Source: Rhodobacteraceae bacterium M385
GTDB lineage: Bacteria; Pseudomonadota; Alphaproteobacteria; Rhodobacterales; Rhodobacteraceae
Length of the DNA: 64,000 bases
Reading direction: 5' to 3'
Assembly (NCBI GenBank): GCA_025141835.1
Contig: CP081102.1
Coordinates: 2,976,001-3,040,000, forward strand
The translations under genes were made by a program, and so were the position numbers. Under the pieces are notes generated by a model that was not told the origin of the DNA, searched no databases, and saw only the letters and a list, made by a program, of their open reading frames with translations. This document shows, in pieces, positions 25,766 through 34,268 of the stretch (position 1 is the first letter of the stretch; each line of letters opens with the position of its first letter).

Positions 25766-26524
25766 ATGGCTGAATATCAGACGATGCGCTCCCAAGGCAT
25801 GGCCGGCTCCGCCGCGGAGTTGGACCAAGGCCTTCGCGCCCACATGAACAAGGTCTACGGCACGATGTCGATCGGCCTGTTGATCACCTTCGCCGCCGCT
25901 TGGGCGTTCGGGTCCAACCCGGCGCTTCTGTCGCTGCTCAATGATCCGGTGACGTTCCAACCCACGATCCTTGGCTACATTGTCATGTTCGCGCCGCTTG
26001 GCATGATCTTCGCGTTCGGCGCGATCATCACCAAGGCCTCGGCCGCTGCCGCGCAGCTGTTCTTCTACGCTTTCGCCGCCGTTATGGGCATGTCGATCAG
26101 CTACATCTTCGCCGTCTTTACCGGTGCGTCGATTGTGCAGTCGTTCCTTGTAACCTCTGCCGCCTTCGCGGGGCTGAGCCTGTTTGGCTACGTGACCAAG
26201 CGCGATATCTCGGGCTGGGGTGCGTTCTTGATGATGGGCCTGATCGGCGGCATCGTCCTGATGCTTCTGTCCTTCGCAATGTCCGCCTTTTTCGGCATCG
26301 TGATCCCCGGCTTTGATCTGGCACTGTCCGCCCTGATGCTGTTGGTCTTCGCGGGTCTGACCGCCTACCACACACAGGCGATCAAGCAGGAATACATCGA
26401 CCATGCACAGCACGGCGATAGCGAGTGGATTGCGAAGTCTGCGATCATGGGCGCGCTGAACCTCTATATGTCGTTCATCAACATGTTCATGATTATCCTC
26501 AGCTTCCTCGGCAACCGCGAGTAA
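25766..26524 (+). CDS. Bax inhibitor-1/YccA-family membrane protein
   Basis: 252 residues with seven predicted membrane helices. The family signatures are MNKVYGTMSIGLLITFAAAWAFG, the central FFYAFAAVMGMSISYIFAVFTGASI, and the carboxyl-terminal LNLYMSFINMFMIILSFLGNR. Related bacterial proteins act as calcium leak channels or partners of the FtsH protease. The ATG at 25766 has GGAG 6 bases before the start. A good terminator follows. It appears to be a single gene. Confidence 0.95.
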   Translation: MAEYQTMRSQGMAGSAAELDQGLRAHMNKVYGTMSIGLLITFAAAWAFGSNPALLSLLNDPVTFQPTILGYIVMFAPLGMIFAFGAIITKASAAAAQLFFYAFAAVMGMSISYIFAVFTGASIVQSFLVTSAAFAGLSLFGYVTKRDISGWGAFLMMGLIGGIVLMLLSFAMSAFFGIVIPGFDLALSALMLLVFAGLTAYHTQAIKQEYIDHAQHGDSEWIAKSAIMGALNLYMSFINMFMIILSFLGNRE

Positions 26525-26549
26525 TCTGACGACACGATCGTTACAAAAG

Positions 26550-26575
26550 GGTCGCCTTCAGGGCGGCCTTTTTTT
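26550..26575 (+). terminator. rho-independent terminator
   Basis: GGTCGCC (26550-26556) pairs with GGCGGCC (26562-26568) around TTCAG, one G-U pair, followed by seven T residues. It lies 25 bases past the Bax-inhibitor-1 stop codon. Confidence 0.9.
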
Positions 26576-26681
26576 GTTGCGTCCCGTTCCCCATGTGCCC
26601 AGAACACGGCCGCGGGGCGAGGGTTCCACGGGAGTAGTTCCCATTGGCTATAAGAGCTGCTGTGACCGGGGGAAAAACAGC

Positions 26682-27938
26682 ATGAACACGCCCGCAATTT
26701 CCGACATGGTCCGGGTCTTTGGCCGGATCGGCCTGCTTTCCTTTGGGGGGCCCGCCGCACAGATTGCCTTGATGCATAGGGAGTTGGTCGAGGAACGCCC
26801 TTGGTTAAGCGAGCAGCAGTTCCTGTCGGCCCTGAGCTTTTGCATGTTGTTGCCGGGTCCCGAGGCGATGCAGCTGGCCACCTATGCTGGCTGGCGGCTG
26901 CGGGGCACCCTTGGGGGGCTTCTGGCGGGCCTGTTGTTTGTGGTGCCGGGGGCCGTCGTGATGTTGGCGTTGGCAAGCCTTTATGCCGCGATTGGCACAG
27001 TCCCGTTGATAGAGGCGGTATTCCTTGGGATTAAGGCCACGGTGATTATCATCGTCCTACAGGCGTTGATGAAAGTATCCAAGAAGGCCCTGAAAGGGGC
27101 CTTTGCGATGGCCTTAGCTGTCGCCGCCTTTGTGGCGATCTTCGTGTTTGAAGTCCCCTTCCCCTTCATCATTGCCGCCGCCGCCGTGGCGGGCGCCCTT
27201 GCCATGAAGGCAGATGTCCGCGCGGCGCCTGATGTCACGATCTCTGCCGCCGCCACCTTGCGCACCGTGGCGATCTGGGCCGCGATCTGGTTCGTGCCCC
27301 TCCTCGGGATCGGGGTCTTCGCCCCTCCCCTCCTCGCAGAGGTCGCACGGTTCTTCTCAACCCTTGCGGTTGTGACCTTTGGCGGGGCCTACGCCGTGCT
27401 GGCCTATATGGTGCAAGAGGTCGTGGGCAGTTTCGGCTGGCTGACTACGGGGCAAATGATGGATGCGCTGGGGCTGGCAGAGACGACGCCCGGCCCGCTG
27501 ATCCTCGTGACGCAGTTTGTAGGCTTCATGGCCGGGCACCAGTCGGGCGGCTGGTGGATGGGCCTTGGCGCTGCGTTGGTGACCTTGTGGGTGACCTTCG
27601 TGCCATGCTTCCTGTGGATCTTCGCCGGAGCGCCCTACGTGGAATGGATCGCCTCGCGGCCTCGGCTAACGGGGGCGTTACAGGGCATTACGGCGGCGGT
27701 GGTGGGCGTCATCGCAAACCTATCCGTCTGGTTCGCGCTCAACGTCTGGTTTGGCACCGTTACCCGAAACGCCATCGGCCTTTGGCTGCCCGAGCTTGCA
27801 ACGGTCAATTTTCTGGCCCTAGCCCTATCAGGTTTGGCAGCGGCCTTGCTACTATGGCGGAAAATGGACCTGTTGGCGGTTTTAGCCATCATGGGCGGGG
27901 CCGGGATTGTCGCGAGTTATGGCATTTCCGCCATTTGA
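26682..27938 (+). CDS. chromate transporter-family protein (ChrA)
   Basis: 418 residues, the long two-domain form of the CHR family. Each half carries the characteristic FGRIGLLSFGGPAAQIALMHRELVEERPWLSEQQFLSALSFCMLLPGPEAMQLATYAGW and its counterpart FFSTLAVVTFGGAYAVLAYMVQEVV with LAETTPGPLILVTQFVGF. It exports chromate, or more generally acts on sulfate-like anions, in the inner membrane. The ATG at 26682 follows GGGGGAAAA. An upstream in-frame extension runs through the previous terminator and is rejected. No chrB regulator is next to it. Confidence 0.93.
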   Translation: MNTPAISDMVRVFGRIGLLSFGGPAAQIALMHRELVEERPWLSEQQFLSALSFCMLLPGPEAMQLATYAGWRLRGTLGGLLAGLLFVVPGAVVMLALASLYAAIGTVPLIEAVFLGIKATVIIIVLQALMKVSKKALKGAFAMALAVAAFVAIFVFEVPFPFIIAAAAVAGALAMKADVRAAPDVTISAAATLRTVAIWAAIWFVPLLGIGVFAPPLLAEVARFFSTLAVVTFGGAYAVLAYMVQEVVGSFGWLTTGQMMDALGLAETTPGPLILVTQFVGFMAGHQSGGWWMGLGAALVTLWVTFVPCFLWIFAGAPYVEWIASRPRLTGALQGITAAVVGVIANLSVWFALNVWFGTVTRNAIGLWLPELATVNFLALALSGLAAALLLWRKMDLLAVLAIMGGAGIVASYGISAI

Positions 27939-28035
27939 GTGTTGACTCCCCCCATGGCCCGGTTACAAGGCGCGCTCTACCCAATTGTTGCGTGAGTGGC
28001 GAGAGCCCTCCGCCCCGACATTAAGGAGCCTGTCC

Positions 28036-28203
28036 ATGGCGAAGCCAACCACGATCAAAATCCGCCTTAACTCGTCCGCAGGCACGGGCCACTTCTACGT
28101 GGCAAAAAAGAACGCACGCACAATGACCGAGAAGATGGTCGTACGAAAGTACGACCCGGTGGTGCGCAAGCATGTCGAGTACAAAGAAGGCAAGATCAAG
28201 TAA
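28036..28203 (+). CDS. rpmG: 50S ribosomal protein L33
   Basis: 55 residues, the usual length. The sequence begins MAKPTTIKIRLNSSAGTGHFYVAKKN and contains the conserved KYDPVVRKHVEYKEGKIK end. It is the form without the zinc-binding CxxC pairs. AAGGAG lies 8 bases before the ATG at 28036. It is part of the large ribosomal subunit. A strong terminator follows at once, so it is likely a single-gene transcript. Confidence 0.98.
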   Translation: MAKPTTIKIRLNSSAGTGHFYVAKKNARTMTEKMVVRKYDPVVRKHVEYKEGKIK

Positions 28204-28227
28204 GCCTTCTTCGGAAAACAAGACATC

Positions 28228-28263
28228 AAGGGCCGCGCCGAGAGATCGACGCGGCCCTTTTTC
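28228..28263 (+). terminator. rho-independent terminator of rpmG
   Basis: AAGGGCCGCG (28228-28237) pairs perfectly with CGCGGCCCTT (28250-28259) around a 12-base loop, then TTTTC follows. Confidence 0.9.
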
Positions 28264-28318
28264 TTTGTCCAAACGCCTCCGGCGCAAGGGCAACCAATGG
28301 CAAAGGGAAGGACAAGCC

Positions 28319-28822
28319 ATGGTAGATGAGATGACAATCAGAGCAACGAACACGGCCGATATCGCGGCGGTGGATGCGCTTTTGGCGGCGAGCTATCCGG
28401 TTTTGCTGAAACCGGACTACGCGCCCTCTGTGCTTGTGACGTGCTTGCCTCTCATCACCCGAGCGCAGCCGGAACTGCTGCGCTGTGGCACCTATTACAT
28501 TGCGGAAGGCCCAGATGGGCCGTTGGCGGCAGGCGGGTGGAGCCATGGTGCGCCCCAGGGCGGCGTGGGACCGCGTGACGTGGGACATATCCGCCATGTG
28601 GTCACTCATCCCAAGGCTCTGCGCAGAGGGCTTGCCCGGTCCCTGATCGAGCGCAGCTTTCGCGCCGCAAGGACATCGGGAGTACGTTGGATGATGTGCC
28701 AATCAACGCGCACGGCAGAGCCGTTCTACGCCTCGATGGGCTTTCAGCGCCGGGGCGAGATTGATATCCGCCTGCGGCCGGGAATTAGCTTCCCCGCGGT
28801 CGAGATGATCCGGGCGCTTTAG
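28319..28822 (+). CDS. GNAT-family N-acetyltransferase
   Basis: 167 residues. The fold is clear: MTIRATNTADIAAVDALLAASYP at the N-terminus, the YYIAEGPDGPLAAGGWS strand, the acetyl-CoA loop GHIRHVVTHPKALRRGLARSLIERS (a variant of the RGxGxG pattern), and the closing STRTAEPFYASMGFQRRGEID. The ATG at 28319 follows GGGAAGGAC. The substrate is unknown. It lies tail to tail with the small membrane protein gene, 6 bases apart. Confidence 0.88.
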   Translation: MVDEMTIRATNTADIAAVDALLAASYPVLLKPDYAPSVLVTCLPLITRAQPELLRCGTYYIAEGPDGPLAAGGWSHGAPQGGVGPRDVGHIRHVVTHPKALRRGLARSLIERSFRAARTSGVRWMMCQSTRTAEPFYASMGFQRRGEIDIRLRPGISFPAVEMIRAL

Positions 28823-28828
28823 AGCGGC

Positions 28829-29059
28829 TTATTCGGCCGGGAACATATCAGGCGCGGCCTTTTCGGGCCGCGTCATCAAGGCGATCCCAATCGCCAGAAT
28901 GCCGGAAACGACAACGCCCGTGTAGAAATACGCCGTGAAGCTAAGGTCCATCAGCAGCAACTGCGGCAGCAGCAGGTAGTGAACAAACAGATAAGAACTG
29001 GCACCGGTAAACAAAACACGCGCGATAACGTCGAGTTCAACTTCGGGTTTCCGTTTCAT
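28829..29059 (-). CDS. small membrane protein, two helices
   Basis: 76 residues. After MKRKPEVELDVIARVLFTG, two hydrophobic helices (about 15-35 and 40-60) are separated by a short turn, ending RPEKAAPDMFPAE. The ATG at 29059 follows GAGAAGG. I do not recognise a named family. It is divergent from gatC (160-base gap), and its tail touches the GNAT gene. Confidence 0.7.
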   Translation of the reverse strand: MKRKPEVELDVIARVLFTGASSYLFVHYLLLPQLLLMDLSFTAYFYTGVVVSGILAIGIALMTRPEKAAPDMFPAE

Positions 29060-29219
29060 AAATTGGCCTTCTCTTGCATCCCCCACAGGCAGAATCGCCG
29101 TGCAATCGGACCAAATTGGGGCGCTGAGGTGAAAATCATGGGCAACGCCCCTGCGCCGCGCTTGCGACACCCCGCACTGACGGGTAAACCGCGTTTGATT
29201 TCACGAGAGGATTTGGCCC

Positions 29220-29507
29220 ATGTCCATCGATGTTGCGACCGCCGCAAAGGTCGCCAAGCTTGCCCGTATCAAGGTTGACGAAGACGCCCTGCCCGCATTG
29301 GCAGAGGAATTTAACGCAATCTTGGGGTTCATCGAGCAACTGGAAGAGGTGGACGTGGATGGTGTGGAGCCGATGACCTCGGTCACGCCCATGGCCCTGC
29401 CCCGCCGCGAAGACGTGGTGACGGACGGCGGCCAACAGGCCAAGGTTCTGGCCAATGCGCCCGATGCCCGTGAAGGCTTTTTCTCGGTTCCCAAGGTGGT
29501 GGAATAA
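29220..29507 (+). CDS. gatC: aspartyl/glutamyl-tRNA amidotransferase subunit C
   Basis: 95 residues, normal for GatC. It holds the GatA-GatB complex that turns Glu-tRNA(Gln) and Asp-tRNA(Asn) into the correct amidated tRNAs. The start MSIDVATAAKVAKLARIKVDEDALPALAEEFNAILGFIEQLEEVDVDGVEPMTSV and RREDVVTDG are typical. The stop overlaps the gatA start as TAATG, so the two are translated together. gatB is not in this window, as is usual when the genes are split. Confidence 0.97.
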   Translation: MSIDVATAAKVAKLARIKVDEDALPALAEEFNAILGFIEQLEEVDVDGVEPMTSVTPMALPRREDVVTDGGQQAKVLANAPDAREGFFSVPKVVE

Positions 29508-30991
29508 TGTCTGATCTCAACACATTCACCATCGCCGCCGCCCGTGACGCCCTGCGCAAGGGCGAGGTCACCTCGGTCGAACTGACCCAAGCCTGCCTTT
29601 CCGCCATCGACGGGGCCGATGCCCTTGGCGCATTCGTCCACAAGACGCCGGAACTGGCGCTGGAACGTGCGGCGGCGGCTGATGCCCGGATTGCAGAAGG
29701 CGACGCGCCCGATATGTGCGGCATTCCCGTGGGCATTAAGGATTTGTTCTGCACCGAGGGCGTAGCCTCGCAGGCAGCATCGAAAATTCTGGAGGGCTTC
29801 ACGCCGGAATACGAATCCACCGTCTCGGGCAACTTGCGCGATGCGGGTGCGGTTATGTTGGGCAAGTTGAACATGGACGAATTCGCCATGGGCTCTTCCA
29901 ACGAGACCTCGGTCTACGGGAACGCCGTGAACCCGTGGCGCGCGGGCAACTCTGACGCGGGCCTGACACCGGGTGGCTCCTCCGGGGGCAGTGCTGCGGC
30001 TGTGGCCGCGGACCTGTGCCTGGCGGCCACCGGCACCGATACCGGCGGCTCCATCCGCCAGCCTGCGGCCTTCACCGGCACGGTGGGGCTGAAGCCCACC
30101 TACGGGCGCTGCTCTCGCTGGGGCGTGGTGGCCTTTGCGTCGTCCCTCGACCAGGCGGGACCGATGACCAAGACCGTGCGCGATGCCGCGATCATGGGCC
30201 GCGCGATGATGGGCTATGACGCGAAAGACAGCACCTCGGCCAATATGGATGTGCCGGATTTTGAGGCCATGCTGACGGGCGATATCCGAGGCAAAGTCAT
30301 TGGCATTCCGAAAGAATATCGCATGGATGGAATGCCCGCCGAGATTGAGCAATTGTGGACCGATGGCACCGCAATGCTGAAGGACGCAGGTGCCGAGATC
30401 CGCGATATCAGCTTGCCCCACACCAAATACGCCCTGCCCGCCTATTACGTGATTGCGCCTGCGGAAGCCTCTTCCAACCTGGCCCGTTACGACGGCGTGC
30501 GCTTTGGCTACCGCGCGGATATGGCACCGGGCGACGGCATCACCGAGATGTACGAAAAGACCCGCGCCGAAGGTTTCGGCGCCGAGGTCCAACGCCGCGT
30601 GATGGTTGGCACCTACGTGCTGTCCGCAGGCTTCTACGACGCCTATTACAACCGCGCCCGCCGGGTCCGCGCCCTGATCAAGAAAGACTTCGATGATGTC
30701 TTTGCCGCGGGCGTCGATGCGATTCTGACGCCCGCCACCCCAAGCGCCGCCTTTGAGTTGGGTAAAGAGGTGAACGATCCGGTGGAAATGTACCTCAATG
30801 ACGTGTTCACCGTCACGGTGAACCTTGCCGGGCTTCCGGGCGTCGCCGTGCCTACAGGCTTGGACCGCAATGGCTTGCCCCTAGGCTTGCAGTTGATCGG
30901 CAAGCCTTGGGAAGAGGGTGAGTTGCTGAACACCGCCTATGCGTTGGAAACCGCCGCAGGGTTTGTGGAAAAGCCCGCACGTTGGTGGTAG
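29507..30991 (+). CDS. gatA: aspartyl/glutamyl-tRNA amidotransferase subunit A
   Basis: 494 residues. The amidase signature enzyme that frees ammonia from glutamine. The catalytic lysine lies in PVGIKDLFCTEGV; the serine cluster is in TPGGSSGGSAAAVAADLCLAATGTDTGGSIRQPAAF with both catalytic serines. MLGKLNMDEFAMGSSNETS and SLDQAGPMTK are also family hallmarks. It overlaps gatC by one base. A short lipoprotein gene follows 46 bases later on the same strand. Confidence 0.98.
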   Translation: MSDLNTFTIAAARDALRKGEVTSVELTQACLSAIDGADALGAFVHKTPELALERAAAADARIAEGDAPDMCGIPVGIKDLFCTEGVASQAASKILEGFTPEYESTVSGNLRDAGAVMLGKLNMDEFAMGSSNETSVYGNAVNPWRAGNSDAGLTPGGSSGGSAAAVAADLCLAATGTDTGGSIRQPAAFTGTVGLKPTYGRCSRWGVVAFASSLDQAGPMTKTVRDAAIMGRAMMGYDAKDSTSANMDVPDFEAMLTGDIRGKVIGIPKEYRMDGMPAEIEQLWTDGTAMLKDAGAEIRDISLPHTKYALPAYYVIAPAEASSNLARYDGVRFGYRADMAPGDGITEMYEKTRAEGFGAEVQRRVMVGTYVLSAGFYDAYYNRARRVRALIKKDFDDVFAAGVDAILTPATPSAAFELGKEVNDPVEMYLNDVFTVTVNLAGLPGVAVPTGLDRNGLPLGLQLIGKPWEEGELLNTAYALETAAGFVEKPARWW

Positions 30992-31037
30992 GTTAACGGT
31001 CAACGATACGTTTGCGCCAGAAAATGAGGCTTGAGTG

Positions 31038-31661
31038 ATGGTACCTATGCGATTTGTCGCCCTTGCCTGCGTGGCCCTTGCGGGCTGCGCTTCGGCGCCC
31101 AACGATGTGTCTCCGGGACAGCAGACGTTAGACCAACAGGGGCTGAATGCCCGTCAGGCCGGGTTGAACGGCCAGATTTCTTCAGAGGTGATTCAACCCG
31201 CTTCGACCGGTGTGGGGATCGAGGCGGGAGCGACGGGGGATGTGACGTTCCTTGATCCCAACAACCTGACCGCCATAGCGGAAGGGGCGATTGCCGAATC
31301 CGAGGCGGGCGCTTCGGGCGGCGTGTTCGATAATATCCAGCCGCAGCAGGCAAATGATATTCTGCCGCCACCGCTATTGGCCCGCGTGGCCGCATTCGCG
31401 TTGCGCACGACCCACCAGCCCGGTGAGCGCCAGTGGCGGCGCAATCCGTTCCGCACTGACGGGCAAGACTTTTGCCTAGAGTTTGAGACCCGCGATGAGG
31501 CACAAGATCGCTTCCTTGCCGATGGCGGGCCAGAGCGTGACCCCAATGGGATGGATCCCGACGGTGACGGTTTCGTCTGCGGTTTTGACCCAAGCGCCCT
31601 GCGCGCCTCGGCGAATGCGCCTGTAGAGACGTTCGATACCCTCCCTTCAATCGACGGGTAA
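31038..31661 (+). CDS. lipoprotein with Excalibur-like Ca-binding motif
   Basis: 207 residues. The signal peptide MRFVALACVALAGC ends in a lipobox, so the protein is likely lipid-anchored. The middle is a low-complexity Gln/Gly/Asn-rich region. Near residues 150-195 a sequence with CLEF, ERDPNGMDPDGDGFVCG and two cysteines resembles the Excalibur motif DPxGDGxxC, which binds calcium in surface proteins. ATG at 31038 has GAGG 9 bases upstream; 31047 is an alternative. It ends 4 bases before the amidase gene, so the two are very likely in one operon. Confidence 0.75.
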   Translation: MVPMRFVALACVALAGCASAPNDVSPGQQTLDQQGLNARQAGLNGQISSEVIQPASTGVGIEAGATGDVTFLDPNNLTAIAEGAIAESEAGASGGVFDNIQPQQANDILPPPLLARVAAFALRTTHQPGERQWRRNPFRTDGQDFCLEFETRDEAQDRFLADGGPERDPNGMDPDGDGFVCGFDPSALRASANAPVETFDTLPSIDG

Positions 31662-31665
31662 TCGC

Positions 31666-32337
31666 TTGAAAAGCCCTAACTTTGGTGAACGCCGTGATGG
31701 CCTGAAGCCGGAGTTGGTGGTGTTGCATTACACCGCGATGAAAAGCTGCGCTTCTGCCGCAAAAGCGCTGTGCGATCCGGCGAGGGAAGTCTCGGCCCAT
31801 TATCTGATTGGGCGTGACGGCGAGGTGTTGTCGCTCGTCGATGAGCCGATGCGGGCATGGCACGCGGGCGCCGGTGAATGGCGCGGGACGGGCGACGTGA
31901 ATTCACGCTCCATCGGGATTGAGTTGGATAACGACGGGTTTTCCCCATTTTCCGAGCCATTGATGGCGTCTCTCGAACGGCTCCTCGGCCAAGGCCTCCT
32001 CGCCGCATGGGGGATCGGGCCAGAGGGGGTGATCGGGCATTCGGACATGGCACCGGGGCGCAAGATTGATCCGGGGCGGCGGTTTGACTGGCAGCGGTTG
32101 GCCCGACTGGGGTTGGCGGTGTGGTCAGAGGCTGACGGCGATAGCGTGGATGCCGAAGCGTTTCGGGAGGACGCGGCAACGTTCGGGTACCCGAGCGTGG
32201 AAGATGATCTGTTGTTAGAAGTCGTACGCATGCGGTTCCGGCCTTGGAAGCACGGGCCCCTAGACGGAGAGGATTGCGCCGTGATGGCGGATCTGGCGGC
32301 ACGCTATGGGGTTGACCGGATCGATGCAGCGCCGTAG
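31666..32337 (+). CDS. N-acetylmuramoyl-L-alanine amidase (AmpD-like)
   Basis: 223 residues starting at TTG 31666. The amidase_2 zinc site is visible: the first histidine in LVVLHYTAM, then AWHAGAGEWRG with SIGIELDN, and GHSDMAPGRKIDPGRRFDW with the final histidine and the lysine/aspartate pair. It cuts the bond between muramic acid and L-alanine, during wall recycling or turnover. No signal peptide is seen, so it is likely cytoplasmic, as for AmpD. A further about 80 residues form a helical tail (VWSEADGDSVDAEAF, VEDDLLLEVVRMRFRP), seen in some alphaproteobacterial relatives. The rnpB promoter lies inside its last codons. Confidence 0.9.
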   Translation: MKSPNFGERRDGLKPELVVLHYTAMKSCASAAKALCDPAREVSAHYLIGRDGEVLSLVDEPMRAWHAGAGEWRGTGDVNSRSIGIELDNDGFSPFSEPLMASLERLLGQGLLAAWGIGPEGVIGHSDMAPGRKIDPGRRFDWQRLARLGLAVWSEADGDSVDAEAFREDAATFGYPSVEDDLLLEVVRMRFRPWKHGPLDGEDCAVMADLAARYGVDRIDAAP

Positions 32338-32340
32338 CCG
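32312..32340 (+). promoter_or_regulatory. probable rnpB promoter inside the amidase 3' end
   Basis: TTGACC (32312-32317) and TAGCCG (32335-32340) are separated by 17 bases. The -10 half matches poorly, but the -35 half and spacing are good and the predicted start falls just before rnpB. The amidase stop codon TAG forms the first three bases of the -10 element. Inferred from pattern. Confidence 0.4.
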
Positions 32341-32345
32341 GGGGC

Positions 32346-32744
32346 TTGCGTGGAGGGCTGGATGGCCGCGACCCTGCGCCTTTCGGGGCGTGTGATCGAG
32401 GAAAGTCCGGACTCCCTGAAGTGAAGGTGCCGGGTAATGCCCGGGCGGAGCAATCCGACGGAAAGCGCCACAGAAAACAAACCGCTAACCTCATCGCTTG
32501 CGATGCGGAAAGTAAGGGTGAAACGGTGGAGTAAGAGCCCACCGGGGGGCTGGCAACAGCGCCCGCATGGCAAGCCCCACCTGGGAGCAATGCCGAATAG
32601 GGACCGTATCATGGGATGCTTCATCCCCGCGGTCCGGGTTGGCAGCTAGAGTGTGCGAGTAATCGTACGCCGAGAGGAATGGTCATCCAGCTTGCGGGGC
32701 AACCCGTGAGTGGACAAAATCCGGCTTATAGGCTCTCCACGCAA
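32346..32744 (+). ncRNA. rnpB: RNase P RNA component
   Basis: 399 bases, type A fold. The ends form P1, with TTGCGTGGA at 32346-32354 pairing with TCCACGCAA at 32736-32744. Universally conserved parts are GAGGAAAGTCCGGACTCC near the 5' side, GGGTGAAACGGTGGAGTAAGAGC in the middle, and GGGCAACCCGTGAGTGGACAAAATCCGGCTTAT near the 3' end. It is the catalytic RNA that trims tRNA 5' leaders. A TTTTTT run directly after P1 is a likely terminator. Confidence 0.97.
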
Positions 32745-32841
32745 TTTTTTCCGAGAGGACCTGATTGGGACCGCCGCGCTTGGCGCAGGCGGGGGATTGA
32801 GTTGTAATTGCCAAGATGAAGGGAGAGCGGTGCGGATTTTC

Positions 32842-33291
32842 TTAGCGTTTTGCCGCGAAGAAGCGGCGCAGGAGGGCGGCGCATTGAGGTTCTTGAAGGC
32901 CCTGGTAGACTTCGGGTGCATGGTGGCATTGGGGATGCGTGAAGATACGGGGGCCTTGGTTAACGCCACCGGATTTGGGGTCGGAGGCGCCGAAATAGAG
33001 GCGGTTGATACGGGCGGCGGAGATTGTGGTGGCGCAGGCGGGGCAAGGTTCCAGCGTAACCCAGAGGTCGCAATCGGGCAGCCGTTCGGAGCGAAGGGTT
33101 TGGCAGGCGGCGCGAATGGCGAGGATTTCTGCGTGGGCGGTCGGATCATGCAGTTCACGGGTACGATTTCCGGCACGGGCGATGATTTCCCCATTGCGTG
33201 TGATAACCGCGCCAACGGGCACTTCTCCGCGGGCGCTGGCGGCTTCGGCCTCGGCCAAGGCGGCGTCCATAAATGAGGTGAATTGAGTCAT
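32842..33291 (-). CDS. tadA: tRNA adenosine(34) deaminase
   Basis: 149 residues, the normal length. TadA converts the wobble adenosine of tRNA-Arg(ACG) to inosine. The zinc site is HAEILAIR with the catalytic glutamate, then LEPCPACA with both cysteines, and the AARINRLYFGASDPKSGGV substrate-recognition stretch follows. It lies convergent with rnpB, with 97 bases between them, and is divergent from the pseudouridine synthase gene. Confidence 0.96.
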   Translation of the reverse strand: MTQFTSFMDAALAEAEAASARGEVPVGAVITRNGEIIARAGNRTRELHDPTAHAEILAIRAACQTLRSERLPDCDLWVTLEPCPACATTISAARINRLYFGASDPKSGGVNQGPRIFTHPQCHHAPEVYQGLQEPQCAALLRRFFAAKR

Positions 33292-33341
33292 ACCCTGTCG
33301 TTGCTGCTTTCCACGGCGCTGTCAAACTTGTAGCGAGGGGC

Positions 33342-34268
33342 ATGGTTGATGGTGAACGTATAGCAAAGCGGCTGAGCCGCGCGGGTGTGGCCTCTCGTCG
33401 GGAGGCGGAGCGGATGATTGAGGCCGGGCGCGTGAGCGTCAACGGCGCGGTCATTGAGAGCCCGGCGCTGAACGTCACCGACGCCGATGTTATCTTGGTG
33501 GATGAAGCTCCCCTGCCCGAGATCGAGCGGCCCCGCGTGTGGCTGTATCACAAGCCCACGGGGCTGGTGACCAGCAACGCCGATGAGAAGGGCCGAGAGA
33601 CGGTCTTTGACAAGCTGCCTGAGGGATTGCCGAGGGTGATGTCTGTTGGGCGGCTCGACATGAACTCGGAAGGGTTATTGTTGCTGACCAACGATGGCGG
33701 CGTGAAGCGGAAGCTGGAACTGCCTTCGACCGGGTGGTTGCGCAAATATCGCGTGCGGATGAAGGGCAACCCCAAGGACGAGGATTTCGCCCCCCTCAGG
33801 CGCGGGATCGTGGCCGAAGGTGAGCGGTTTCAGCCAATGGATGTGACGCTCGACCGGGTGCAGGGCGCCAATGCGTGGATCACGGTGGGCCTGCGGGAAG
33901 GCAAGAACCGAGAGATCCGGCGCGCCATGGCGGAGCTTGGGTTCGAGGTGAACCGCTTGATCCGCATCTCTTACGGGCCGTTCCGGTTGGGAGAGTTGAA
34001 ACAGGGCGAGGTCGAAGAGATCAAGCCAAGGGTTCTGCGTGATCAGTTGGGTCTGGAAACCGCGACCGAGGGCCATGCAGAGCCGAAAGCCTTGGGCAAG
34101 CGGCGTAAGAAACCGGCGCCCAAGGGGTTTAAAGGGGGCACAAGGCCTGATCCCAAGAACACGAGCAACCGGTTGGCGCCGGGGAAGCGGGGCGGGAAGC
34201 CGGGCCGCCCGGAACGAGGGCGGTCTAGTCCTGATCGTTCGGGGAAGCCGGGTCCGCGTCGTCCATAA
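33342..34268 (+). CDS. 23S/16S rRNA pseudouridine synthase, RsuA/RluB type
   Basis: 308 residues. An S4 RNA-binding domain (RIAKRLSRAGVASRREAERMIEAGRVSVNGAVI) leads into the synthase domain with VGRLDMNSEGLLLLTNDG, where the D of GRLD is catalytic, and INRLI-type ending VNRLIRISYGPFRLGELKQGEVEEI. The C-terminal 70 residues are a Lys/Arg/Gly/Pro-rich tail, as in many alphaproteobacterial RluB-like proteins, likely for RNA contact. RluB (23S position 2605) is the likelier match than RluE/RsuA, but position cannot be read from sequence. The 3' end overlaps the convergent yciB-type gene by 44 bases. Confidence 0.92.
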   Translation: MVDGERIAKRLSRAGVASRREAERMIEAGRVSVNGAVIESPALNVTDADVILVDEAPLPEIERPRVWLYHKPTGLVTSNADEKGRETVFDKLPEGLPRVMSVGRLDMNSEGLLLLTNDGGVKRKLELPSTGWLRKYRVRMKGNPKDEDFAPLRRGIVAEGERFQPMDVTLDRVQGANAWITVGLREGKNREIRRAMAELGFEVNRLIRISYGPFRLGELKQGEVEEIKPRVLRDQLGLETATEGHAEPKALGKRRKKPAPKGFKGGTRPDPKNTSNRLAPGKRGGKPGRPERGRSSPDRSGKPGPRRP

